DNA from: Aliarcobacter sp.
Lineage (GTDB): Bacteria; Campylobacterota; Campylobacteria; Campylobacterales; Arcobacteraceae
Direction of reading: 5' to 3'
Assembly (NCBI GenBank): GCA_028690445.1
Contig: JAQVBE010000003.1
Location: 12,909 to 76,908, forward strand
DNA: 64,000 nt
A program made the position numbers and the translations under genes. Below, in pieces: positions 32,009 to 41,663 of this stretch. Numbering within the stretch: position 1 is the stretch's first letter; every line of letters starts with the position of its first letter. Below the pieces are notes generated by a model. The model did no database searches, was not told the DNA's origin, and saw nothing but the letters and a program-made list of their open reading frames with translations.

Positions 32009-32598
32009 GTCGCTTATAGGGCTACTCTCTTTCGAGATAGTCTCTGAACATATTTCATAATGAATATAGGCAAGAATTAAAAAAGGGAGCTTACGATGTC
32101 TTCAACTCTTTTAATTCTTAACTATATCCACCAAGAAACTTCGCTGCGTTTAGTTGATAGTCTCTATTTTGTCGTTTTTACCATCCAATAGGCATTACCC
32201 TATTTGCTACTTTATGTATTATTGTTTTTACATAAATGCGGTTTTTACAGTTTTAACTATAAAAGTGGAGCTTACGCTTTAACCACAGACAAAAATCACA
32301 TTTACTAAAAAGTAAAAGCTATGCTTTCGAGAGTATGCATAGAATACTGCCAGTTCTTTATTCTTAAACCGCACTGGCACTTCCCCGCAATTAGAGGGAT
32401 TTAAAGTCGGCATTCGGCTTTATTTTACCGACTTGAACTTCTATTTATCTCTTATTACTAGAGTTCTACCAAAGGCTTTCCAGAGAGACCTTAATAAAAA
32501 AAGATTAAAAATCTTGTAAATGTGTCTGGAAACACAAAAGATTTAAAAATCTTATTCAACTATAAAAGTAATATGCCGTAATATTAATACATTTTAAT

Positions 32599-32871
32599 TT
32601 ATTTGTCAATACTTTCTATATATTTTTTAAGATTATCAATTCTTATATCTCTATTATATGCTATTTTAAGTTCATCAGACATTTCTTCTAAAAAACCATC
32701 TATATACAAAATAATATTTTTTGCAAATAAATCTTTCCATTCTTTTTCAAGTTCAGGATTCATTGTACTAAGCTTTTTAAACATATGCGAAACTTGTGGT
32801 TTAAATATTTCCAAAAACCCAGCTTCAATATTTTCGGAAAACAACTCTCCTTTAGAGATTTTATTTTTCAC
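32599..32871 (-). CDS. Small hypothetical protein downstream of the HD protein
   Basis: A 90-residue helical acidic protein with GTG start at 32871 and an ideal AAGGAG, which lies over the preceding stop. Sequence features: EAGFLEIFKPQVSHMFKKLS and ELKIAYNRDIRIDNLKKYIE. Not recognised. It is the last gene before the intron and probably part of the transfer operon. Confidence 0.72.
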   Translation of the reverse strand: MKNKISKGELFSENIEAGFLEIFKPQVSHMFKKLSTMNPELEKEWKDLFAKNIILYIDGFLEEMSDELKIAYNRDIRIDNLKKYIESIDK

Positions 32872-32874
32872 TAT

Positions 32875-34458
32875 TTACTCCTTACTTGCCTTATTGATTG
32901 TCACATTGCGTAAATGTTCTTGATTTCTTCTTTTTAAATCAGCATCTTCGCTTATTATTCCTAAGCTATTTAAATCAAAAATCAAATAATCTCTTCTTGA
33001 TTTATATGCAGCATTTGAAAATCCATCTAAAGAGATGTTGCTAGTTTCATAATTTAATAAACCATCTGTTTTCAATTTTTTTAGCAATGCATTTAAATCC
33101 TTTTCAGTTGATGAATTTAGTCCAGCAGTTTTTGCAAATTTTATAAAAACTTCTTTTGGCATAATTAATTTATCTACATTACTAATTGATAGTAATTTAA
33201 CTCTATTGGTTTTAGGTGTAACTTCAACCTCATTAATATTTTTTATAATTAGTTCTATTAAATTACCAATATCAGATGGACTAAAAATAATATCTTGATT
33301 TTCAGTTATTACATCATTTTTTTCAATAAGACTACTTATATCTTGAACTTTATCATCTACAATTTCAGAATTTTCTAATAACTCTATTTCTGGCAATAAT
33401 TCATTATTTATTTCGCTTATATTTACATCATCATTACTATTGTCTTTTTTATTATTTAAATACTCTTTTATTTCCTGTTTTCGTGCAAATTGATCAGCAT
33501 TTTTCAAGTACTTAATTGACTTATAATTTTTATTTTTTTCATCTAATGTTTGAATATGATGCTTTTCTATAATCTCACAAACATCATCAATACATTCATA
33601 ATTTGGAAACGCATTACTTATTATTAATCTACTTATATTTTCATGTGTATTATTTTCATATTTGCCTTTTTCTAATCCTGAAAGACCCTTTAGTGATTCA
33701 ATTTTTTCAATTTTACCAATATCATGTGCTAATGCAGAAATTAACATTTTACTCCATCCAAAAACAAATGAATCTTTTTCTTTTATTAAAATATTATATA
33801 TGTTTTCAACAACATTCATAGTATGATCAAATAAATTTACTTTATATAAAATTTCATATGATGTAAGTTTTTCAGAAACAATATCTTTATAAATACTTTT
33901 ATCTGTATCGCTTTTATAAAGTGTTGCCACAGAAGGCAATTCTTTAGCTTTTGTTTCAAGCAATTCATACAATATAGCTACAATCTCTAGTTCATACTTA
34001 GAAAATGAGTCTATATAATTAAAAACATATTTCTTATAAAAAGACATATCTTGAATATTTCTTGTTCCAATAAGTGTATTTATTACATCTTGAATATCTT
34101 TTTTAGACTCATCAAAAGAAACTTCCATTTTTTCAATCATTTTATGTTCAATATTATCTTCAATTTCTTCATATTCAAGCCAAAGATGAGCAATTTTTTC
34201 TAAATCAACATAAGTAATTTGACAATTCTTTCTATTTTTTAATTTTTCTTTGTATAGCTTATATTGATATATAATTATTAACATTAATGAAAGAATTATA
34301 AATATTGTAGTAAAAGGATTACTTTTAACAAGCAATGTAACAATATACAAATTAAGACTTAATTCTTCAAAATATACATAATTAGAATAGCCAATTAGTA
34401 TTATTAAAAAAAATACAACCCAAGTTCCATAAAACAGAATCATCTGAAGTTTAATCAT
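32875..34458 (-). CDS. Membrane-anchored HD-domain protein, TraI/MOBH-like candidate
   Basis: A 527-residue protein. Two N-terminal transmembrane segments (residues 7-23 and 47-64). An HD domain follows with LFDHTMNVVENI then ISALAHDIGKIEKI, and HENISRLIIS and EIIEKHHIQT supply further histidines. The C-terminal part (ALLKKLKTDGLLNYETSNIS) resembles the winged-helix end of MOBH TraI relaxases. HD-type TraI next to TraD is typical of SXT/R27-like conjugation, so it is a candidate relaxase. A plain HD phosphohydrolase is the alternative. It overlaps traD by four bases. Confidence 0.62.
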   Translation of the reverse strand: MIKLQMILFYGTWVVFFLIILIGYSNYVYFEELSLNLYIVTLLVKSNPFTTIFIILSLMLIIIYQYKLYKEKLKNRKNCQITYVDLEKIAHLWLEYEEIEDNIEHKMIEKMEVSFDESKKDIQDVINTLIGTRNIQDMSFYKKYVFNYIDSFSKYELEIVAILYELLETKAKELPSVATLYKSDTDKSIYKDIVSEKLTSYEILYKVNLFDHTMNVVENIYNILIKEKDSFVFGWSKMLISALAHDIGKIEKIESLKGLSGLEKGKYENNTHENISRLIISNAFPNYECIDDVCEIIEKHHIQTLDEKNKNYKSIKYLKNADQFARKQEIKEYLNNKKDNSNDDVNISEINNELLPEIELLENSEIVDDKVQDISSLIEKNDVITENQDIIFSPSDIGNLIELIIKNINEVEVTPKTNRVKLLSISNVDKLIMPKEVFIKFAKTAGLNSSTEKDLNALLKKLKTDGLLNYETSNISLDGFSNAAYKSRRDYLIFDLNSLGIISEDADLKRRNQEHLRNVTINKASKE

Positions 34459-35924
34459 CTCTTCACCAATTTTGGAGGATTAATTTTTATTTCAGTATCT
34501 CCTATTCGAGCAGTCTTACCTTTAAATTGTCCTTCCATACCAAAATAATAAAATTCTCTAGGCATAAGACCTAGCAAATCTTCAGATTTTAATGCCATAT
34601 CTTTAGTTTGCTTAGACATTATCCCATTAGTTGAAATTACAGAATCCCACTTTGTTATTTCCCCTGCATATCTAGCTGCATCTTCAGCAGTATCTGGGTC
34701 AACTAACCTCATAAATACTTTACCATTAGCATTACCTAAAATCATTTTTGCTTTTTCTCTACCAACAGCATCAATATAATCAGCATAATTTTGAGATAAA
34801 GCAGTTATTCTTGTATTGGTACTTCTACTTTTATTAAAAAGATTTTCTATTCCTTGATATAATGAATTTGAAGATTCATCAATGTAAATTGAAAGTCCAT
34901 GTTTAAATGTTTCATCAGCAATAGCCTTTCTACCTATACAACTTTGAATCATAGATAAACAAACTTTTGCAGTAATATCTGATGTTTTTTTTGATAACAT
35001 TGATGGAGTTTGAACATACAAAATAACCCTTTCATCATTTTCAAGCATATCTATAAATCTATTTTTTTTAGCTCCACCAAATACTGCTCCTATTGCTCCT
35101 GTACTCATTTGTGTTAATGTAGTTCTCAATGAAGATACCACTTTTGCAAAATAATCAGCATTAGAACCAAGAACATTGTTTATTAAGATAACCATATCTT
35201 CTAAATCTCTATCTTTAGAGTTGTTTATTTTTTCAAGGTTTTCTTTTAACTGTAATAAACCCTCATATCCTGCATATCTATATATTTCTCTAAAATTTAG
35301 TGGTGTATTATCTTTTATATATTTTTTTATTAGTAATCTTGATTTTACGATAGCTGTAGATACCTCTAAAGCGATGTTATAGAAAAATATATCTCCACTT
35401 GTCTCAATTGCTGAAACAATATGTCCAATTATCTCTTCATCCATGAAATATTGACTCATAGGATTAATTTTTATTGATAATTTAGGATGTATTGGAGATA
35501 AAAGCATAAATCCTCTTTCATTACCAGAACGAACTGCAGCTTGATATGTTCTACTTAAAAGTGCATTATCAACTTTTGGATCAATAATAACTACGCAATT
35601 ACCATATATCATAATATCTTGCTCAACCATATTTTCTATAAGTCTTGATTTTCCTGCACCTGTTGTCCCAAAACCTATAACATGACCTCTTCTAAAATCA
35701 TTATTAAGATTTATATCAATAAACTGCTCTTGCTTTAAATCTTTTAAATGAAATCCTTTACCAATATTTATATTATCTATTGGTTTATTCTTTTTCTCAT
35801 TTTTAAAAAAATTCAATAAAAAAGAATTAATTTCTTTTGAAGCATTTAATAATTTACAATCCATATCAATACTCATCATATTTTGATTTTTGACTTGACG
35901 AAAATAGTAATTTTCTAAATCCAT
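34455..35924 (-). CDS. traD: Type IV coupling ATPase (TraD/VirD4-like)
   Basis: A 489-residue P-loop ATPase. Walker A GFGTTGAGKSRLIENM near residues 86-101, a VVIIDPKVDNALL strand, and Walker B LSIYIDESS with the downstream FNKSRSTNTRITALSQNYAD motif of T4CPs. It lacks obvious N-terminal transmembrane helices, which may be supplied by the next membrane protein. It delivers DNA to the transfer channel. The start overlaps the 243-residue gene by 59 bp; the internal ATGATG at about 35876 is an alternative start. Confidence 0.88.
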   Translation of the reverse strand: MDLENYYFRQVKNQNMMSIDMDCKLLNASKEINSFLLNFFKNEKKNKPIDNINIGKGFHLKDLKQEQFIDINLNNDFRRGHVIGFGTTGAGKSRLIENMVEQDIMIYGNCVVIIDPKVDNALLSRTYQAAVRSGNERGFMLLSPIHPKLSIKINPMSQYFMDEEIIGHIVSAIETSGDIFFYNIALEVSTAIVKSRLLIKKYIKDNTPLNFREIYRYAGYEGLLQLKENLEKINNSKDRDLEDMVILINNVLGSNADYFAKVVSSLRTTLTQMSTGAIGAVFGGAKKNRFIDMLENDERVILYVQTPSMLSKKTSDITAKVCLSMIQSCIGRKAIADETFKHGLSIYIDESSNSLYQGIENLFNKSRSTNTRITALSQNYADYIDAVGREKAKMILGNANGKVFMRLVDPDTAEDAARYAGEITKWDSVISTNGIMSKQTKDMALKSEDLLGLMPREFYYFGMEGQFKGKTARIGDTEIKINPPKLVKR

Positions 35925-36597
35925 AGAATAAAAAAGGTAAGAACGAAGATATTAAAATTAATATAATTGTTATGTAATAAATAGTATGTATATCGCTATA
36001 AAATGTATTTTTAGCATAAAGCATAGTACTATTAAAACTGATTTTATTTAAAAAATACTCTAAATAAATAAAAGATATAAAGATTACAAAACCAACCACT
36101 ACAGTAGATGTCATCTTTCCTATAAAAAATGTTTTTAAAGCCCTTGAAGTATAATCACCGACTGCAAATTTGCTTAAGTTAGAAATGTAAATTGTAATAG
36201 CAATAGTTACTATTGCAGGTAAATATTTAATAAATAAGCCTATTGCTTCATTCTCTTTAAATAAATTTATTGCGTATTCAAAGGAAAATAAATAGCAAAA
36301 AATTATATGAAGAATAATAGTTATACTTGAACTAAATCCTAAACTCATACCATTTTTAATAGCACATACTGTCTTTTGAAGAGTAAATAAATTTTTATCA
36401 ATATCACCATCTAATAAATTTTCTTGAACACTAATTTCTTGAAGGCTTGAAATAAATCCCATAACGCTATTGCAATTAATTCCATTTTGAGAAGATTGAT
36501 TGTTTCTATCTTTATTCTTATAAAATTCTATATCTTTGCCATATCCTTTATTGTTCCATTCAATATCTCTCGCATCTAAACCTGTATCTTTTGACAT
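35866..36597 (-). CDS. Integral membrane protein of the transfer block
   Basis: A 243-residue protein with a hydrophilic N-terminal third and four hydrophobic segments (about 95-115, 125-145, 165-190, 212-235). Not recognised. It lies between traN and traD in one operon, so it may be a conjugation membrane subunit, possibly supplying the membrane anchor the TraD-like ATPase lacks. This is inference from position. Confidence 0.75.
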   Translation of the reverse strand: MSKDTGLDARDIEWNNKGYGKDIEFYKNKDRNNQSSQNGINCNSVMGFISSLQEISVQENLLDGDIDKNLFTLQKTVCAIKNGMSLGFSSSITIILHIIFCYLFSFEYAINLFKENEAIGLFIKYLPAIVTIAITIYISNLSKFAVGDYTSRALKTFFIGKMTSTVVVGFVIFISFIYLEYFLNKISFNSTMLYAKNTFYSDIHTIYYITIILILISSFLPFLFYGFRKLLFSSSQKSKYDEY

Positions 36598-36608
36598 ATT
36601 TATATCTC

Positions 36609-38792
36609 CTAATTACTATTTCCAAGCATATTTTTAAAGTTGTTTACAGTGCTATTTATTTTATTTGTTAAATCTGTTTGATTAATTTGTGGAATATCAA
36701 AAGCTCCCGCTAAATTAATCTTTGAAAAATCTAATTTCTGAAACTCTTCAGGTGTAAAACCACGACATTGTGGATTTTCGGCACTTCCCCAAGATAGTCC
36801 TATTTGACTTCTACCTTGCTCGTGTACAAACCTTGCAAGTTTACTACCAAAACAGCAATGCCCCAATGACTTTTGAATACAAATTTTTGTAAATCCTAAA
36901 TTCATTTTTTTAGAACAATATTCACCTAGTTCAGTACATAATTCAGCTTTATTTTGTTTAGCAAGTAATTTTTCATTTTCTTTACAAGCAACCAGTCCTG
37001 CAAAAACTTTATCTTTGTCACAGCATCCTCCACCTACTAATCCGAAAAACATATCCCAATTTCGACATCTTCTATCTCTACCATTAAAAATATGAATTTG
37101 ACCATTGCACATTCCATCTTCACCCCAACCATTATTGTTTTTATCACTAGTTCCTTCAACAGTACCTTCAGGTGTGATATCATTTTCTCCAAAGCAAGGG
37201 AATGGTGAACATTGCCACTTATCATCAACATAAGAACAAGGTCTATCATTATTGGCTTGACACATAAACTTTTCTCTTTTACAATTATTAGTAGGTGGAG
37301 TTTGACTATTACAAGGATCATCTAAAGTTGAAGAATTGATAGTAGTATTATTTGGATCTGTTTTATTACAATTTCCACCACTATTTATAGGTAAATAATT
37401 ATAACCTTGAGTATTTTTTGAATCCCCACAAAGATAATTGTAATAGGTATATTCTATTGTTTTTTTACATTCACCTTTTGCTGTTTCTGTTCCTGTTGTT
37501 TCTGTATATCCTGAGGGGCAAGTTAAAATTTTTCTGTTGTAGCATTTCTTTGGATCAGCATTTAATTGAGAACCATTTACATAGCCAGTGTCGTTACAAA
37601 TATAACGTTCTGTAGTATTTAAAGAAAATGTATTTGCAAGAAAAGGACTGCCTATTGCATTACCACCACAATATGCATTTTGGAAATATATAGAACAAGC
37701 CCCATTTGATGTACAAATAATTTTTCCTTGTGAACCTCCATAGGGTTGATAATAAACTCCATTTAAAAATTGATTTGCATCTGAAATATTTACAGTCTTT
37801 TTTAAACTTCCTTGTGGACTACAACAATCATAATATTTGATGGTTGCACTATTTCCACTACAAGAAATATCTATATGACAACAAGAATCAGAATCGGGTG
37901 TACATTTAACAGATCTTGATACACATGATAAATTTGTAACTTTTGTTGCATCTTTTATATTATTATCATAACAAATTCCATTTATCATTACTCCATCACA
38001 AATTTTACTCATATAATCATCTACTATTCCAGTTTTTTGTATACTATACCCATTCTCATAATCCCATTCTTGTCCACATAGTGCCAATGCAGATGGGCAA
38101 TATGTATTATTATAAATGTCTGTTCTGCAATCCAAAATAGAACCTGTCTCTAAATGACCAGTTTTATCATCCCATATTTGTGTACTACATTTTTTATTTG
38201 TAAATGTATCAATAACATTCGATGATAAATCTTCAAAACAAACAGGAGCTGTATCAAATTCCAATAAAGCATAAAATTTTGCATTTCCAGAATCAAGATG
38301 ATTACCATAATCCCACCATCTTCCACTATTCCCGTCCATAGAAACCCAATGCTCACCCAAAGGAGAAACTCTTTGAACACCATTATATGTATCATATTCT
38401 TCAATTAAATTATCAGGCTGAGTATATTCCCAGTAAGAATAAGATAAAGATTTACCTTTAATATCTTTAAATCTTGTGGTATTTATCTTTTGGCCAATTG
38501 AATAAGAATAATTAGTACTATAAGTTGGGTCATAAACTCCAATCCAACCACCTTTTCTACCACCTAAAATATTTTTTAAAAAACTATTTTCTGCTGCATT
38601 ATTTGGAATGGCTAAATATCCACCTTTTGATTCAGAAAACTTTTTAGCTTCATCAAAGGTCATTGTATTTGTTGTTACTCCATAGTAATGTCCATTATGT
38701 AACTTTAGTTCACTAATATCTGGACACTTACTTGAAGCAAACAATAAGGCTGAAGTAGAAATTAATAATGAGGATAATAGTTTAATAATCAA
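36609..38792 (-). CDS. traN: TraN-like mating-pair stabilisation protein with N-terminal C-type-lectin-like domain
   Basis: A 727-residue secreted protein with TTG start (GGAG upstream) and a signal peptide (LLISTSALLFASS). Residues about 25-185 resemble a C-type lectin domain (HYYGVTTNTMTFDEAKKFSE; GGYLAIPNNAAENSFL; WIGVYD; GEHWVSMDG; YALLEF). The rest is Cys-rich and ends with the TraN C-terminus HCCFGSKLARFVHEQGRSQI, then GLSWGSAENPQCRGFTPEEF and DFSKINLAGAF. TraN binds recipient surface receptors during conjugation, so the lectin-like domain probably sets recipient specificity. Confidence 0.85.
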   Translation of the reverse strand: MIIKLLSSLLISTSALLFASSKCPDISELKLHNGHYYGVTTNTMTFDEAKKFSESKGGYLAIPNNAAENSFLKNILGGRKGGWIGVYDPTYSTNYSYSIGQKINTTRFKDIKGKSLSYSYWEYTQPDNLIEEYDTYNGVQRVSPLGEHWVSMDGNSGRWWDYGNHLDSGNAKFYALLEFDTAPVCFEDLSSNVIDTFTNKKCSTQIWDDKTGHLETGSILDCRTDIYNNTYCPSALALCGQEWDYENGYSIQKTGIVDDYMSKICDGVMINGICYDNNIKDATKVTNLSCVSRSVKCTPDSDSCCHIDISCSGNSATIKYYDCCSPQGSLKKTVNISDANQFLNGVYYQPYGGSQGKIICTSNGACSIYFQNAYCGGNAIGSPFLANTFSLNTTERYICNDTGYVNGSQLNADPKKCYNRKILTCPSGYTETTGTETAKGECKKTIEYTYYNYLCGDSKNTQGYNYLPINSGGNCNKTDPNNTTINSSTLDDPCNSQTPPTNNCKREKFMCQANNDRPCSYVDDKWQCSPFPCFGENDITPEGTVEGTSDKNNNGWGEDGMCNGQIHIFNGRDRRCRNWDMFFGLVGGGCCDKDKVFAGLVACKENEKLLAKQNKAELCTELGEYCSKKMNLGFTKICIQKSLGHCCFGSKLARFVHEQGRSQIGLSWGSAENPQCRGFTPEEFQKLDFSKINLAGAFDIPQINQTDLTNKINSTVNNFKNMLGNSN

Positions 38793-39458
38793 AAAAACTC
38801 CATTGTTTTGTTGATTATAATTAAAACAATAAAAGCAAGATTTTTTGGAATTAACTATAAAAATGAATAAAATAATTTAAAGAGATGATTTAGTTTTATC
38901 AATGAAAAAAGTGTGATAATGATAAAAAAAGTCAATTATTTGAATTGGATTTTATAGCGGCAACAACAAAATCCAAAACACAACCATTTAAGTTAATAAA
39001 AGGAGAAAGGTATATATAAAAAATAATCTAAATTTCGCTCAAAATTCGCTCTAAAAATTTCTCAATTTTTCATTTTATAAATCCGTAATATTTTTTTTAA
39101 AGCCCATTTTGTAAGATTTTTCGGAAATTAAAAGAAGTAATAAGTATTCCTACAATACCTGTATTCATAACATACTCCTTATATATAATTTATTTATTCT
39201 ATCATAAAAATCGTTAAATACTATACTTATATGAAAAAATTACACTTATAAAATATTGTAATTATCGAATATATAAAATTATAAATTGATTTTATATTGA
39301 TTTTATTAATATATTTAATTTAGAAGAAGTTGATGTTGATAAATTTGATACGTGAGTATTTAATTCATTATTATTACTTTGATTATATTTATCAAAGTTA
39401 CTCCTTATTTACATTTCAAATTATATTATCTTAGTGTAAATAAAAAGTAACATCCTAC
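38793..39458. other. Long intergenic region at the island/ftsK junction
   Basis: No convincing gene. A 23-codon minus-strand ORF with AAGGAG (about 39103-39171) starts MNTGIVGILITSF. At 39375-39400 the hairpin ACTTTGAT/ATCAAAGT appears. GTTACT...TTATTTACA pairs imperfectly with TGTAAATAA...AGTAAC near 39395-39450, a candidate ftsK terminator. No tRNA and no duplicate matching the left end was found, so no att site can be named. Confidence 0.5.
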
Positions 39459-41663
39459 TTAAATAAGAATTTCTCTATTTCCTTTGGCATTAACTTCTGA
39501 TAAAATACCTGATTGTTCCAGCTGCTCTACTATTGTTGCTGCTCTGTTATAACCAATTCTTAGTCTTCTTTGAATATATGAAATTGAAGTTTTTTTCTCA
39601 GTTAAAACAATTTCTTTTGCATCTTCGTACAACTCATCAAATTCAATATTTGTAGATGTATTTGAACTACTTGAGTTTACACTTGAAGTTCTATCTTTGA
39701 TAAAATTCATATCATAAACGACTTCTCTTTGATCTTTTAAGAAATCTACAACTTTTTCGATTTCTGTTTCTGTTGACCAAGGAGCATGAATCCTCACAAG
39801 TCCAGACATTCCAGGAGGTGTAAATAACATATCTCCTTTACCTAATAAAGATTCAGCGCCCATAGAGTCTAAAATAATTTTAGAATCTATTTTTTGCCCT
39901 ACTTTATAAGATAATCTACTTGGTAAATTTGCTTTAATAAGTCCAGTTACAACATCAACTGATGGTCTTTGAGTTGCAACAATTAAATGAATTCCTGAAG
40001 CTCTTGCCATTTGTGCAAGTCGGGCAATTGAGTATTCAACATCTTTTCCACTTGTCATCATCAAATCTGCTAACTCATCAATAACTACAACAATATAAGG
40101 CATAGTATCATAACCTTCAACTTTTGCTTTGTCGTTATAATTTTCAATATTTTTTGTTTTCGTTTTTGACATTAATGTATATCGTCGCTCCATCTCTGAA
40201 ACCATATTTGCAAGAGCATTTATAGCATCACCTGCTTTTGTAATAACAGGAGTTAAAAGATGTGGAATATCATTATACATTGAAAACTCAAGCATTTTTG
40301 GGTCAATCATCACTAAACGCAAATTATCTGGCGAATTTTTATAAAGTAATGATAAAATCATTGAATTTAATCCAACAGATTTTCCACTTCCCGTTGTTCC
40401 TGCAATCAGCAAGTGAGGAAGTTTTTTTAAATCTGTTATAAATGGTTTACCAACTATATCTTTTCCTAAAATCATTGTTAAAGGAGATTTTGAATTTTGA
40501 AAAATTTCACTATCAAGTAACTCTTTTAAATAAATTGTTTGAGTATCTTCATTTGGAACTTCAATCCCAACAACATCTTTTCCCGGAATTGGAGCTTGAA
40601 TCCTAATAGTTTGAGCTTTTAAAGCCATTGCTAAATCATCTTGAAGACCTAAAATTTTTGAAACTTTTACATTTGGAGCTGGTTTAAACTCAAATGTCGT
40701 TACAACAGGACCAGTATAAGTTCGTACAACATCACCATCAATTTTAAACATTGCTAATTTATCAAGTAAATCTGCAATTTTTTGATCAATAAAAGCTTCT
40801 GAAACCTTTGATTTATTGTCCTTTGGAGGCTCTTGAAAAAATGAACTTGGAGGTAATTTGAAATTTTTTGGTTTTTCTGTCTTCCCTAATTCTATTTGAT
40901 CTAATAATTTTTTGTTTTCTTCTAACTCTTCGACTATTAAATTATGTGATTCGGCATTTGTTTTCTCTACATATTTTTCATCAAATAAAGAATTTTCAAA
41001 GAACTCTTCTTCTTGTATCTCTTCTTTTTCAGGAACTTGAAGTACAATTTTTTTAGCATTTGATTCAATTGCTTTTATTTCTGAAATATTTTTATCTAAT
41101 TTTTTTTCAATATTTTTGTAAACTGTTTGATTAATCTCTTCTTTTCTTTTTTCTCTATTTTTATTTTCTATTTTTTTTATATCTAAATTATTTCTTAGTT
41201 TTATCTTATTTTTAAGCTTATGTAAATCTTTTAGCTCAAATTCTGAATTTTCAAATAAAACAATAACAGAAATTATAAATCCAACTAAGACAAAAAAATA
41301 AAGTCCTGCTCGTCCTATTATTGGACTTAAACTATCAACTAAAATATTACCAATTTCTCCTCTTTGATAAGGATTTTCAATAAGTAATGCCTGTAAAATC
41401 AAAGATACAAAAAGTAATAAAAATACAACTAATATATTTAAAACTAAATCTCTTTGTTTTATATTTTTAAAATTTATAATATATAAAATGTAAATAAATA
41501 AAAATAAACTAACATATGATAAATATCCAAAATATTTATGCGAATAATCTGAAAAAACATATCCGACATTTCCAACTACATCTTGACCACTTTCAAAAGT
41601 GGAAAATTGGAAATAAATAATAATAAATAAAAAGATTAATGATATGATTCTTTTTGCTATAAT
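39459..41663 (-). CDS. ftsK: DNA translocase FtsK
   Basis: Cell-division DNA translocase. The ATPase core shows Walker A AGTTGSGKSVGLN and Walker B YIVVVIDELADLM, and the C-terminal gamma domain (SYIQRRLRIGYNRAATIVEQ) reads KOPS-like sites. The ORF from TTG 41402 lacks the first membrane helices. Frame-conserving coding extends upstream through KRIISLIFLFIIIYFQF, VSLFLFIYILYII and LVVFLLLFVSLIL to within 10 bp of the lpxD stop, where no ATG/GTG/TTG exists. The likely start is ATT 41663 or ATA 41660 behind AAAGG, giving 734 or 733 residues. Confidence 0.9.
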   Translation of the reverse strand: MIAKRIISLIFLFIIIYFQFSTFESGQDVVGNVGYVFSDYSHKYFGYLSYVSLFLFIYILYIINFKNIKQRDLVLNILVVFLLLFVSLILQALLIENPYQRGEIGNILVDSLSPIIGRAGLYFFVLVGFIISVIVLFENSEFELKDLHKLKNKIKLRNNLDIKKIENKNREKRKEEINQTVYKNIEKKLDKNISEIKAIESNAKKIVLQVPEKEEIQEEEFFENSLFDEKYVEKTNAESHNLIVEELEENKKLLDQIELGKTEKPKNFKLPPSSFFQEPPKDNKSKVSEAFIDQKIADLLDKLAMFKIDGDVVRTYTGPVVTTFEFKPAPNVKVSKILGLQDDLAMALKAQTIRIQAPIPGKDVVGIEVPNEDTQTIYLKELLDSEIFQNSKSPLTMILGKDIVGKPFITDLKKLPHLLIAGTTGSGKSVGLNSMILSLLYKNSPDNLRLVMIDPKMLEFSMYNDIPHLLTPVITKAGDAINALANMVSEMERRYTLMSKTKTKNIENYNDKAKVEGYDTMPYIVVVIDELADLMMTSGKDVEYSIARLAQMARASGIHLIVATQRPSVDVVTGLIKANLPSRLSYKVGQKIDSKIILDSMGAESLLGKGDMLFTPPGMSGLVRIHAPWSTETEIEKVVDFLKDQREVVYDMNFIKDRTSSVNSSSSNTSTNIEFDELYEDAKEIVLTEKKTSISYIQRRLRIGYNRAATIVEQLEQSGILSEVNAKGNREILI

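Larger units (their letters stand above)
31250..32480 (-). ncRNA. Group I intron (td-like IA subgroup), ORF-containing; ends approximate
   Basis: Minus-strand motifs in order: P2 hairpin AAGTCGG/CCGACTT (32434-32404); P3/P4 strand TCCCTCTAATTGCGGGGAA (near 32400-32381), parallel to the phage td sequence ending AAACGGGGAA; P5 TGCCAGT/ACTGGCA (32379-32348); R element GTTCAGAGACTATC (32049-32036); P7.1 with a GAAA loop; a 22-bp helix holding the ORF; GCGAAAC then GGGGGA as the P3 3' strand; P8 ACTTTC/GAAAGT (31360-31339); S element AAAAGATAGTCC (31338-31327); and P9 CCTTGT/ACAAGG. GACTATC and GATAGTC form a perfect 7-bp P7. Splice sites and exons could not be fixed. Confidence 0.72.

Noticed and set aside
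32091-32194. Plus-strand 31-codon ORF inside the intron, with GGGAGCTTACGATG that shares 13 bases with the recT translation start
   Set aside because: It overlaps paired regions of the ribozyme and has no homology cue; the shared bases are a ribosome site plus ATG and may be chance.
31250-32480. Group II intron, tmRNA or RNase P RNA
   Set aside because: No domain V, no reverse transcriptase, and no tmRNA or RNase P conserved blocks were found; group I elements fit instead.
34455-35924. FtsK-like versus TraD-like assignment for the P-loop ATPase
   Set aside because: FtsK motifs (gamma domain, membrane N-terminus) are absent, while the T4CP pattern and tra neighbours favour TraD.
39103-39171. 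23-codon ORF in the island/ftsK junction
   Set aside because: It has a ribosome site but no conserved feature or neighbour relation; too little evidence to call a gene.
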